NCBI GenBank assembly: GCA_965533275.1
Contig: CBESWG010000004.1
Coordinates: 72,636 to 136,635 of the forward strand
Source: JAUXEH01 sp965533275
Lineage (GTDB): Bacteria > Acidobacteriota > Aminicenantia > Aminicenantales > Aminicenantaceae
DNA length: 64,000 nucleotides
Direction: 5' to 3'
Positions 57,762 to 64,000 of the stretch are shown piece after piece (positions within the stretch are counted from its first letter, which is position 1; every line of letters starts with the position of its first letter). A model generated the notes under the pieces. It was not told where the DNA came from. It did no database searches and worked only from the letters and a program-made list of their open reading frames with translations. The position numbers and the translations under genes were made by a program.

Positions 57762-58961
57762 ATGAAGCGTCTATTACAGTCTGCTCTCATCCTCATCTTA
57801 TTTGTATCTATTGCCGCCCAGGAAATCCAACATGAAGCAGTAGCAGTAAATATTGAGGTTCCTGTTCGTGTTTATGACGGTGATACATTTATAGACAATC
57901 TTATATTGAGTGATTTTGAAGTTTATGAAGATGGGGTGCTCCAGAAGACTGAGGCAATGTATTTAGTTAAGAAGACAATAATCCAGGAAGAAGATGCAGA
58001 ATTGCCTAGAGTAGAAGCACGTAAAATTTTTACTCCAAAAACTTCAAGGCGTTTTGTGCTTGTGTTTGAAGTGCAAGATTGGATGCCTGAGCTTAACAAG
58101 GTAATAGATGCCTTTTTTGAAGATGTGGTTGCTCCAGGTGATTCACTAATTGTCATGACACCTGTTAAAACATACAACATGAACTCTGAGGCACTAGAGA
58201 AATTGCCTAAAGAGGTATGTGCTGAGCAATTAAAATCAAAATTGCGTAAAGATGTTATTACAGGGAACTCCCTTTACAATAGCATTATGAGAGAATTAAT
58301 AGGAATCTTGGGAGGGAACTCTATGATGGGGGAAGCAAGTCTTCATGACCTCTATCAAGAATGGAAAAACCTTAAGTATGTGGAAGAGAAGAACTTGTTA
58401 AACTTTGCAGAGTATTTGAAGAGCCTTGACGGGCAGAAACATGTGTTTCTATTCTATCAGAAAGAAGTTTTGCCTCAGTACAGCGTAAATCAAATGCAGA
58501 GAATCCAAAGAATGTCACAAGACAATCCCCAGAGATACCATATACTTTCTGACTTATTTGAATTCTTCAAAAGAGACATAAATTTTGACCTTGAAAAAAT
58601 AAAGGCAGCTTTTTCAGATTCATCTATTACCAACCACTTTCTTTATCTTACCTGGACAAAACAGTACTCCTTGGATGTAAGACAAATGATTGCTACCACT
58701 GAAAATGTCAGGATGGTGGAAAAATCAGAAAACATTTTCAGTGCATTTAAAGAACTTGCAGACGCAACTGGTGGGATTGCAGAGAGTTCTCAAAATCCAT
58801 CTTTTCTATTCAAAAGAGCTGCTGATGCATCTGAGAACTACTACCTCCTTTACTACACTCCTAAGGACTACAAATCAGATGGCATGTTCAGGAACATCAA
58901 GGTTAAGATAAAGGGCAAGAGTTATAAAGTACTGCACCGTGCTGGATACTTAGCTGACTAG
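57762..58961 (+). CDS. VWA-related secreted protein, copy 4 (MIDAS lost)
   Basis: The 399-residue protein has a signal peptide (LLQSALILILFVSIAAQ) and then QEIQHEAVAVNIEVPVRVY, almost the same as copy 1. The metal position reads LVFEVQDWMPE. SLDGQKHVFLFYQKEV, ASENYYLLYYTPKDYKSDG and HRAGYLAD follow. It starts nine bases after copy 3 and 17 bases before the LolA-like gene, so copies 2-4 and that gene form one transcript. Confidence 0.75.
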   Translation: MKRLLQSALILILFVSIAAQEIQHEAVAVNIEVPVRVYDGDTFIDNLILSDFEVYEDGVLQKTEAMYLVKKTIIQEEDAELPRVEARKIFTPKTSRRFVLVFEVQDWMPELNKVIDAFFEDVVAPGDSLIVMTPVKTYNMNSEALEKLPKEVCAEQLKSKLRKDVITGNSLYNSIMRELIGILGGNSMMGEASLHDLYQEWKNLKYVEEKNLLNFAEYLKSLDGQKHVFLFYQKEVLPQYSVNQMQRIQRMSQDNPQRYHILSDLFEFFKRDINFDLEKIKAAFSDSSITNHFLYLTWTKQYSLDVRQMIATTENVRMVEKSENIFSAFKELADATGGIAESSQNPSFLFKRAADASENYYLLYYTPKDYKSDGMFRNIKVKIKGKSYKVLHRAGYLAD

Positions 58962-58978
58962 AATAATTAGGAGAAACA

Positions 58979-59839
58979 ATGAAGGCAACAACCAGAGGAG
59001 GGAGCAAAGAAGTTGCGTTTCTTGTGATATTTCTCTTATTTCTGAGTTCGGAACTTCTGCTGTTTTCAAATCACAAGAATGGTATTGGAGAAGAGCAAGA
59101 AAAGGATTTACGGTTCATTCTAGATGGATGTTCAGGATATGTAGATAAATTGTCTCGGGCATCCCTTCATTTTGTTTGTAATGAAACTGTTACTGAGGAG
59201 ATATTTGCTTCAAGTTATGCAAAGTATAGTAAAGGGAGACTAGGGACCAAGCTAATTGAGAGGAATGAATATGTATATGATTATCAAGTCATAAGGAAGG
59301 ATAATCATTTGTATGAGAAGAGAATCCTTCTCAAAGAGAATGGACAGGAAAAGCATGTTGATAATGCTCAGATGGAAGCAACAGTTTTCCTGCAAAAAAG
59401 AATAGTATTCGGTCCTTTAGGACTTTTTGGGAAAGATTGGCAGAACTTTCATGAGTATAAGATTTTAAAAGACAGGAAATTCAGAGGGGAAGAGTTATAT
59501 GTTGTGGAGGTTAAGCCAAAATCTGGGTTCGCACTAGGCCAGCTCTATGGAAAAGTTTGGATATGCAAATCAGATTTCAGTGTCATCAAAATTGAATGGA
59601 ACCAACATTCAATTGACAATTTTGAGGCTATTGAAGAAAAGGCTAGGGAGTTAGCCTCTAGTCCTATCTTATCGCTTGTCTCCGAATATGCATTCACAAA
59701 GAATGGAATTAGGTTTCCAAGTAAATATACGGTGAATGAATCATATTTGAGTGGAGAGGGTCGGAAGTTTACTGTTTCAAAGGTAAAAGTTGAATATGAT
59801 GACTATAGGTTCTTTACAGTAGAGGTTGAGATTAAATAG
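58979..59839 (+). CDS. LolA-like secreted protein
   Basis: The 286-residue protein has a signal anchor (VAFLVIFLLFLSSELLLF) and an antiparallel-strand domain with RKFRGEELYVVEVKPKSG and GQLYGKVWICKSDFSVIKIE, the pattern of LolA/LolB-like half-barrels that bind lipid or hydrophobic ligands. It closes the VWA operon, so it may act with those proteins at the envelope. Function not established. Confidence 0.55.
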   Translation: MKATTRGGSKEVAFLVIFLLFLSSELLLFSNHKNGIGEEQEKDLRFILDGCSGYVDKLSRASLHFVCNETVTEEIFASSYAKYSKGRLGTKLIERNEYVYDYQVIRKDNHLYEKRILLKENGQEKHVDNAQMEATVFLQKRIVFGPLGLFGKDWQNFHEYKILKDRKFRGEELYVVEVKPKSGFALGQLYGKVWICKSDFSVIKIEWNQHSIDNFEAIEEKARELASSPILSLVSEYAFTKNGIRFPSKYTVNESYLSGEGRKFTVSKVKVEYDDYRFFTVEVEIK

Positions 59840-59857
59840 GCTTGAAAATCCTCAATC

Positions 59858-59882
59858 TCCACCCCACCCGGAAGCCAAAGAG
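59858..59882 (+). repeat. GC-rich hairpin repeat, copy at 59.9 kb
   Basis: CCACCCCACCCGGAAGCCAA follows the LolA-like gene's stop by 19 bases; a G-rich arm (GTGGGGGATGGGG) lies just after it and can pair with it. It differs little from the copy at 63296. Confidence 0.6.
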
Positions 59883-59936
59883 CCGTGGGGGATGGGGTGA
59901 GGCTTGCCGAACCACACACATGACATTGGGCCACTA

Positions 59937-59980
59937 AATTGACAGCAGAGCCTTGAGGATTCTACAATGGGGGAAGGTTT
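59937..59980 (+). promoter_or_regulatory. Orphan promoter copy pointing into the tandem-HTH gene
   Basis: TTGACA (59939-59944), an 18-base spacer and TACAAT (59963-59968) form a good promoter, followed by GGGGGAAGGTTT. The same block recurs at 62049-62091, immediately before the propeller start. Here no plus-strand gene follows; the promoter faces the 3' end of the minus-strand HTH-repeat gene. Confidence 0.55.
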
Positions 59981-59987
59981 GAGGGGG

Positions 59988-60758
59988 TCAGTTCACCGGT
60001 CCTTGCTTCCTAACTTTTATTCCAAGTCTACGGAGCGAATTATTGATTGTATTCTTATTACAACCAACCATTTCTCCAATATCGACTGTTGACCACTGGA
60101 GATCCGTATAATAATAATTTAGCCATCCTCTATCATCTTCTATAAATAAAGTTTTTTTTCTTATTCCCAATTTTCGTAGCGAATCATTAATCATTCCTGC
60201 ACTTAAGCCAACCATTTCTCCAATTTTATTATCTGACCATTGTAGGTTTACGTAGTAATAATTCAACCATTCTCTATCGTCTTCTGTGAACAAAGGTTTC
60301 CATTTTCCCTGACCTTTCTTCCTAACTTTTATTCCAAGTCTTCGGAGCAATCTGATAATCGTAAGCCCACTATAACCAACCATTTCCCCAATTTTCGTAG
60401 TTGACCATTGGAGATCCGTGTAATAATAATTCAACCATCCTTTATCATCTTCTGTGAATAAAGACTTCCATTTTCCCTGTCCTTTCTTCCTAACTTCTAT
60501 TCCAAGTCTTTGGAGCGAGTCATATATTGTAACCTTACTACAACCAACCATTTTTCCAATATCGGCTGTCGACCATAGGAGGTCAGTATAATAATAGCTC
60601 AACCATCCTTTATCGTCTTCTGTGAATAAAGGCCTCCTCACTCTATCGCTCTCATTCTTAAATAAATTTTGTTCCCTTGATGTACATATTATTAAATTTC
60701 CCATCGAGAAGAAAGACTGACTGGGCTGCTCTCCTACACCAGTAAGAATAGCCTCCAT
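59988..60758 (-). CDS. Protein of four tandem helix-turn-helix modules
   Basis: After a 43-residue leader the 256-residue protein is four copies of one module: residues 44-99, 100-155, 156-203 and 204-252. Each reads LF-x-EDD-x2-WL-x-YYY-x2-L-x-WS-x3-IG-x-MVG, then a variable helix, then LRRLGIKVRKK or similar. The third lacks the KGQGKWK linker. The scaffold is nearly invariant, while the predicted recognition helix differs: CSKVTIYDSLQ, YSGLTIIRLLR, LSAGMINDSLR, CNKNTINNSLR. Single modules resemble HTH segments of homing endonucleases and resolvases. No catalytic domain is present. It starts 13 bases after the GC-rich propeller gene on the same strand. Confidence 0.75.
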   Translation of the reverse strand: MEAILTGVGEQPSQSFFSMGNLIICTSREQNLFKNESDRVRRPLFTEDDKGWLSYYYTDLLWSTADIGKMVGCSKVTIYDSLQRLGIEVRKKGQGKWKSLFTEDDKGWLNYYYTDLQWSTTKIGEMVGYSGLTIIRLLRRLGIKVRKKGQGKWKPLFTEDDREWLNYYYVNLQWSDNKIGEMVGLSAGMINDSLRKLGIRKKTLFIEDDRGWLNYYYTDLQWSTVDIGEMVGCNKNTINNSLRRLGIKVRKQGPVN

Positions 60759-60771
60759 GCGTTACGGAGAA

Positions 60772-61917
60772 TTATTTTAACCAGGTCACGCTATAGCGGT
60801 GGATGAGTCTGAATCCATCCTCGTTCTCTTCCACACCGTAGGCCGTGTCCCCGTCTATGATGCTCAGCTCGGACTTATGGACGAATCGGGTGAAGAAGCG
60901 GCCTTCCTTGTCAAAGACATCAGTCCAGTACTCGTCCTCGCCTTCCCCCTTTTCCCAGGTACGGACATAGATGCGTCCCTGGTCGTCCAGGAAGAAGCTC
61001 TGGTAGGGTGGAAATTCATCCGGGAATTCAAACAGATCCATGAGGTCGGCCCCTCCGGCCATCCCCCTGAATGCGGCCATGCGTTCGGCTATATCATCGA
61101 TGTCTTTCTGTGTCACCTTGACGGGCTTGTAGTCCTTCAGGATGCTGAGGAGGTGCTCTCCCTGGAGATCATACACCTTGATCTCGTAGTCCCGATTCAC
61201 GCCGTACATCAGGTTGCCTTCCGCATTGAACAGGTACACCTGGATGAAATCCAGGAAGTTTAACTTGTTGCCGGAACCGGGAATGGGGATCTGCATCTCT
61301 GCGGAGTCGATCGATGCCAACTCATTGAGATCCTTATCGAAAATCATAGTCTCAAACTCCAGGATCGGGGCATTAAGCGTCATCTTACGGCCGGCGTAAT
61401 TCCCCTTCTTGTCGACAATCAGCCCGCTCAGGCCCAGAACACCGGGCTTGATCGTGCTCAGGTTGCGTATGAATTCTCCATCCAGGGTGAAGAACACGAT
61501 CTTGAGGGCGCCACCGTCTTCGATCATGAGCTCGTTATCGGGAGAGATCTGGATCTGTGTCGGAAGGGTATACTCCCCCGGCCCCTGCCCCTCTCTGCCG
61601 ATCAAGCCCACGAAGCTGCCATCCGCATCAAAGACCTTGACTTTGCGGTCCTTGAAATCGGAAACATAGATATTGCCGTTGTCCGCCACCACGAAAACTC
61701 CCAGCTCGGCCAGAGACTTATCCGGATCGTCATCGTATCCGATGGTAGCCTCGAGTTTGAGCGTGAACTTCGTGGGGACGCCTTTGGGAGCACTGGGTTT
61801 CTTCCCGTTCTGGATGTACTTGACGCCGTCGACCGTCCTGACCTTCTGCGCCTCCAGAGCGCCCCAGGCCCCCAGGACCAAAAGCAAGACAAGTGCAATA
61901 CCTGTGATCTTTCGCAT
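60772..61917 (-). CDS. 6-bladed beta-propeller protein (GC-rich copy)
   Basis: ATG 61917 (GAGGTG five bases before) gives 381 residues with a cleavable signal peptide (GIALVLLLVLGAWGALEA). The propeller includes ADNGNIYVSDFKDRKVKVFD, GREGQGPGEYTLPTQIQISP and PPYQSFFLDDQGRIYVRTWE. KDYKPVKVTQKDIDDIAERM matches the 48279 paralogue. Unlike every neighbour its codon use is GC-rich, like the housekeeping part of the window, so it may be the ancestral copy or a separate insertion. Confidence 0.82.
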   Translation of the reverse strand: MRKITGIALVLLLVLGAWGALEAQKVRTVDGVKYIQNGKKPSAPKGVPTKFTLKLEATIGYDDDPDKSLAELGVFVVADNGNIYVSDFKDRKVKVFDADGSFVGLIGREGQGPGEYTLPTQIQISPDNELMIEDGGALKIVFFTLDGEFIRNLSTIKPGVLGLSGLIVDKKGNYAGRKMTLNAPILEFETMIFDKDLNELASIDSAEMQIPIPGSGNKLNFLDFIQVYLFNAEGNLMYGVNRDYEIKVYDLQGEHLLSILKDYKPVKVTQKDIDDIAERMAAFRGMAGGADLMDLFEFPDEFPPYQSFFLDDQGRIYVRTWEKGEGEDEYWTDVFDKEGRFFTRFVHKSELSIIDGDTAYGVEENEDGFRLIHRYSVTWLK

Positions 61918-62048
61918 TTCACACCTCATTTCATCTCTACCAGATGATATTATTATATCTAATATTGAGACATAAGAAAATCTGTGGTTTCCCAAAATTT
62001 AAAGCAAACAGCTCTGAAACTGGCATCCCACCCCAAAACAAAACACTG

Positions 62049-62091
62049 AATTGACAGCATAGCCGTTGGATTCTAAACTGAAGGAAGGTTT
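62049..62091 (+). promoter_or_regulatory. Promoter/leader block of the 62.1-kb propeller
   Basis: TTGACA (62051-62056) opens a block shared with 59937-59980 and ending in GGAAGGTTT just before the ATG 62095. The -10 element here is weaker (TCTAAA region) than in the other copy. Confidence 0.45.
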
Positions 62092-62094
62092 AAG

Positions 62095-63291
62095 ATGATG
62101 CAGAGGGGTTGGAAAATGAAGTTGTATTTCAAAGCGTGTCCTATACTATTCGCTGTTCTATTCTTTTGTTCTTCATCTCTCTCCCAAGAAATCGAGACAA
62201 TGGAAGGAATTCGTCTGGTCCACAACAAAGAAGGAGGGAAGTGGGGAGAAAATCCAAAGATATCCATTGAGCTGAAAAAGACTGTAGGTGATATTGACAC
62301 ATTGGATGATAACTTTGCATTTAATAATCCTGAAGAAATGGCTCAAGATTCAGATGGCAATCTATATATTTTGGATTCTGGGAATCATCGAGTACTTAAA
62401 TATAGTTCTGAATCATCGTTTATACTAAGATTTGGACAAAGTGGACAGGGGCCTGGAGATTTTCAAAACCCGACATCGATTGAGATAGACCCTCAAAACA
62501 TTGTATATGTTGCCGATCCAAGAAATAACCGGATAAGCGTATTCACTCCGAAAGGAAAGATTTCGAGGACAATTCAAATCCTGAACTTCCAAATACAAAA
62601 AATTCGATATTTATCTAATAGCAAGTTCGCAATTGGCGGCCTTCATTCAACTGGAAGATGGGCAGATGAGAAGAAGTCTTTGCCAAAACTAATGCTAATT
62701 ATTGACGCAAATGGGGAAATTCAGAAAGAAATTGGATTCCCTCATGCATACGAAAAATGGATAGAGAACTTTTGGGGAAATCGGTATGATTTTGACATAG
62801 ACTTGGATGGTAACTTTTATTTGGCCTTCGAGCATCAAAATAGGATTGAGAAATATAGCTCCAAAGGGGAACTTCTCTGGAAGGCAGACAGGACACTAAG
62901 TTTTGATGAGAATGATCCCGAGCATATGTTCACATTCATAATTGGCGGAAGAGATGGAAGCAATAGGGCAATTTTTCCAGCAAAAATGTCCCAAGGGATT
63001 GCGATTGATGGCAAAGGAAGAAGTTGGGTTTTAGGCTTCAATCGGCATCTCAGCAGGGAAGAGACATCGAGCGAGGTTATGAGTTCTACCGGAAATACCA
63101 GTAAAAGAGTAGGAGCTGAAATTAAGAAGCTTGATGTGTACAAACTTGAGATATTTGATGGTGATGGAGTTCTTTTAGGTGAAATAGCGCTTGACCACCT
63201 AGCCAATGGGCTTCGCATATATGGAGACTATCTTTATATTTGGGAGTATGAGAATACAAAGTACTATCACTATAGAATTGTTGAGCATTAA
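62095..63291 (+). CDS. 6-bladed beta-propeller secreted protein
   Basis: The 398-residue protein has a signal peptide (ILFAVLFFCSSSLSQ), then METMEG-type IRLVHN and NHL-like blades: NPEEMAQDSDGNLYILDSGN, FGQSGQGPGDFQNPTSIEID and RYDFDIDLDGNFYLAFEHQN. It is closer to the 49886 protein than to the GC-rich copy. ATG 62116 (MKLYFK) is an alternative start. The hairpin repeat follows its stop by five bases. Confidence 0.8.
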   Translation: MMQRGWKMKLYFKACPILFAVLFFCSSSLSQEIETMEGIRLVHNKEGGKWGENPKISIELKKTVGDIDTLDDNFAFNNPEEMAQDSDGNLYILDSGNHRVLKYSSESSFILRFGQSGQGPGDFQNPTSIEIDPQNIVYVADPRNNRISVFTPKGKISRTIQILNFQIQKIRYLSNSKFAIGGLHSTGRWADEKKSLPKLMLIIDANGEIQKEIGFPHAYEKWIENFWGNRYDFDIDLDGNFYLAFEHQNRIEKYSSKGELLWKADRTLSFDENDPEHMFTFIIGGRDGSNRAIFPAKMSQGIAIDGKGRSWVLGFNRHLSREETSSEVMSSTGNTSKRVGAEIKKLDVYKLEIFDGDGVLLGEIALDHLANGLRIYGDYLYIWEYENTKYYHYRIVEH

Positions 63292-63295
63292 CAAG

Positions 63296-63331
63296 CCCAC
63301 CCCACCCGGAAGCCAAAGAGACGGGAGGTGG
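63296..63331 (+). terminator. GC-rich hairpin repeat, copy at 63.3 kb
   Basis: CCCACCCCACCCGGAAGCCA is followed by an arm so that CCACCC (63302-63307) pairs with GGGAGGTGG (63323-63331). It lies five bases after the propeller stop and 110 bases before the next propeller. Confidence 0.55.
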
Positions 63332-63441
63332 CGTGTGCTTTTCTTTCAGAGTTTACAACAATATTCTTAGCCCAATGAAACGTAGCTTTTCATTCCTATG
63401 TTTAAGATAACAGGGAATTAAAATATGAAGAGGGGTTTTTG

Positions 63442-64000
63442 ATGGAAAAAAAGTGTTTATTCTTGCTCATTCTATTTGTTATTTTTTGGTCATCGGGCAG
63501 CAAAAATCAGGTACTAAAGTCAAATGCCAGTGTTGAAGTTATTGATGGTATTGAGTACATCCACAATACTGAGATTCCTCTTTATCCAGAAAAAACAGTA
63601 ACATTTGTGGAAGAACTTTCCCTTGGCGGAGAAAATCAAGAAGGAGAAATTATTCTCTATGAGCCTTTGTGGTTCATAGCCGATGATAACAATAATATTT
63701 ACATCAGTGAATTGCAGGACCAGGTTATCAAGGTTTTTAATTCTGATGGGAAGTACATTAAAACAATCGGGGCAAAGGGGAGTGGACCTGGCGAATTTCA
63801 GAGGGTAGAGTCAATGGTTTTTACTAAAGATGGAAAACTCGTGGTAACTGATGGAGGAACAAGACGGACGAGCTTTTTTGATTCGGAAGGCCAGTTTCTA
63901 AAAAGCTTTCAATGGAGGATGGGGCACTACAGATTTATTCTGATTAAAAGCTCATCGTATGTCTTTGGTGAAAGAGCCTATCAGGGGATAAGACAAAATA
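63442..64000 (+). CDS. 6-bladed beta-propeller protein (partial, runs off the window)
   Basis: ATG 63442 follows GAAGAGGGG and opens 186 codons to the window end without a stop. The N-terminus is a signal peptide (CLFLLILFVIFWSSGS). EVIDGIEYIHN matches the opening of the other propellers; WFIADDNNNIYISELQDQVI and GAKGSGPGEFQRVESMVF are propeller blades, with GSGPGE replacing GQGPGE. It is the fifth propeller paralogue. Confidence 0.8.
   Translation, partial: MEKKCLFLLILFVIFWSSGSKNQVLKSNASVEVIDGIEYIHNTEIPLYPEKTVTFVEELSLGGENQEGEIILYEPLWFIADDNNNIYISELQDQVIKVFNSDGKYIKTIGAKGSGPGEFQRVESMVFTKDGKLVVTDGGTRRTSFFDSEGQFLKSFQWRMGHYRFILIKSSSYVFGERAYQGIRQN

Overview
The window looks like one chromosomal segment of a Gram-negative bacterium (LpxC, an outer-membrane barrel, many secreted lipoproteins). 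Three family-level hints point to the Acidobacteriota/Aminicenantota neighbourhood: an array of secreted acidobacterial-type VWA-related proteins, several 6-bladed beta-propeller proteins sharing a GQGPGE-like motif, and a HTH - membrane helix - TolB-like - TPR regulator. The phylum call is inference; no rRNA gene is present.

Layout. 1-4.7 kb: an SOS-mutagenesis type cassette (end of lexA, a Y-family polymerase, a short DnaE2/ImuC-like polymerase), with a 128-bp palindromic element between the two polymerases. 4.8-6.6 kb: a single-cysteine peroxiredoxin, a deleted nitroreductase relic and a DUF72 protein. 6.8-11.1 kb: a tightly overlapping operon of a periplasmic-binding lipoprotein, a PTS IIA-Ntr-like protein, a PII-like protein and two CPA2 antiporters, which reads like a regulated ion-transport unit. 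11.1-13.1 kb: thiD, acylphosphatase, cupin and a membrane-anchored metal-binding protein. 13.2-15.7 kb: acyl-CoA dehydrogenase, meaB and methylmalonyl-CoA epimerase (propionyl/methylmalonyl-CoA metabolism). 15.8-22.5 kb: flavodoxin, an outer-membrane barrel, a very large polytopic histidine kinase with a coupled secreted partner, a ribbon-helix-helix protein behind a perfect palindrome, and a small membrane protein. 22.6-26.6 kb: a metallo-hydrolase, a HAD phosphatase, a class V aminotransferase and a DUF362 ferredoxin.

26.9-45.1 kb is housekeeping: tRNA-Pro, a TGS GTPase, gyrB-gyrA, a long-chain acyl-CoA synthetase, a zinc-ribbon coiled-coil protein, tRNA(CAT), dnaG-rpoD, larB, lpxC, a TPR protein-glmU-glmS operon, and tRNA-Leu(TAA).

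Immediately after tRNA-Leu the sequence becomes visibly AT-rich with different codon usage, and stays so to the window end apart from one GC-rich gene (60.8-61.9 kb). This accessory region holds an AbiE-type (type IV) toxin-antitoxin pair with operator-like inverted repeats over its promoter, a zinc-ribbon protein, five 6-bladed propeller proteins, a HTH-TolB-TPR regulator, four tandem VWA-related paralogues that have lost the MIDAS metal motif, a LolA-like secreted protein, and a protein made of four near-identical helix-turn-helix modules that differ mainly in the predicted recognition helix. A GC-rich hairpin motif recurs just after most of these genes. The tandem-HTH protein and the VWA/propeller array are the best candidates for something undescribed.
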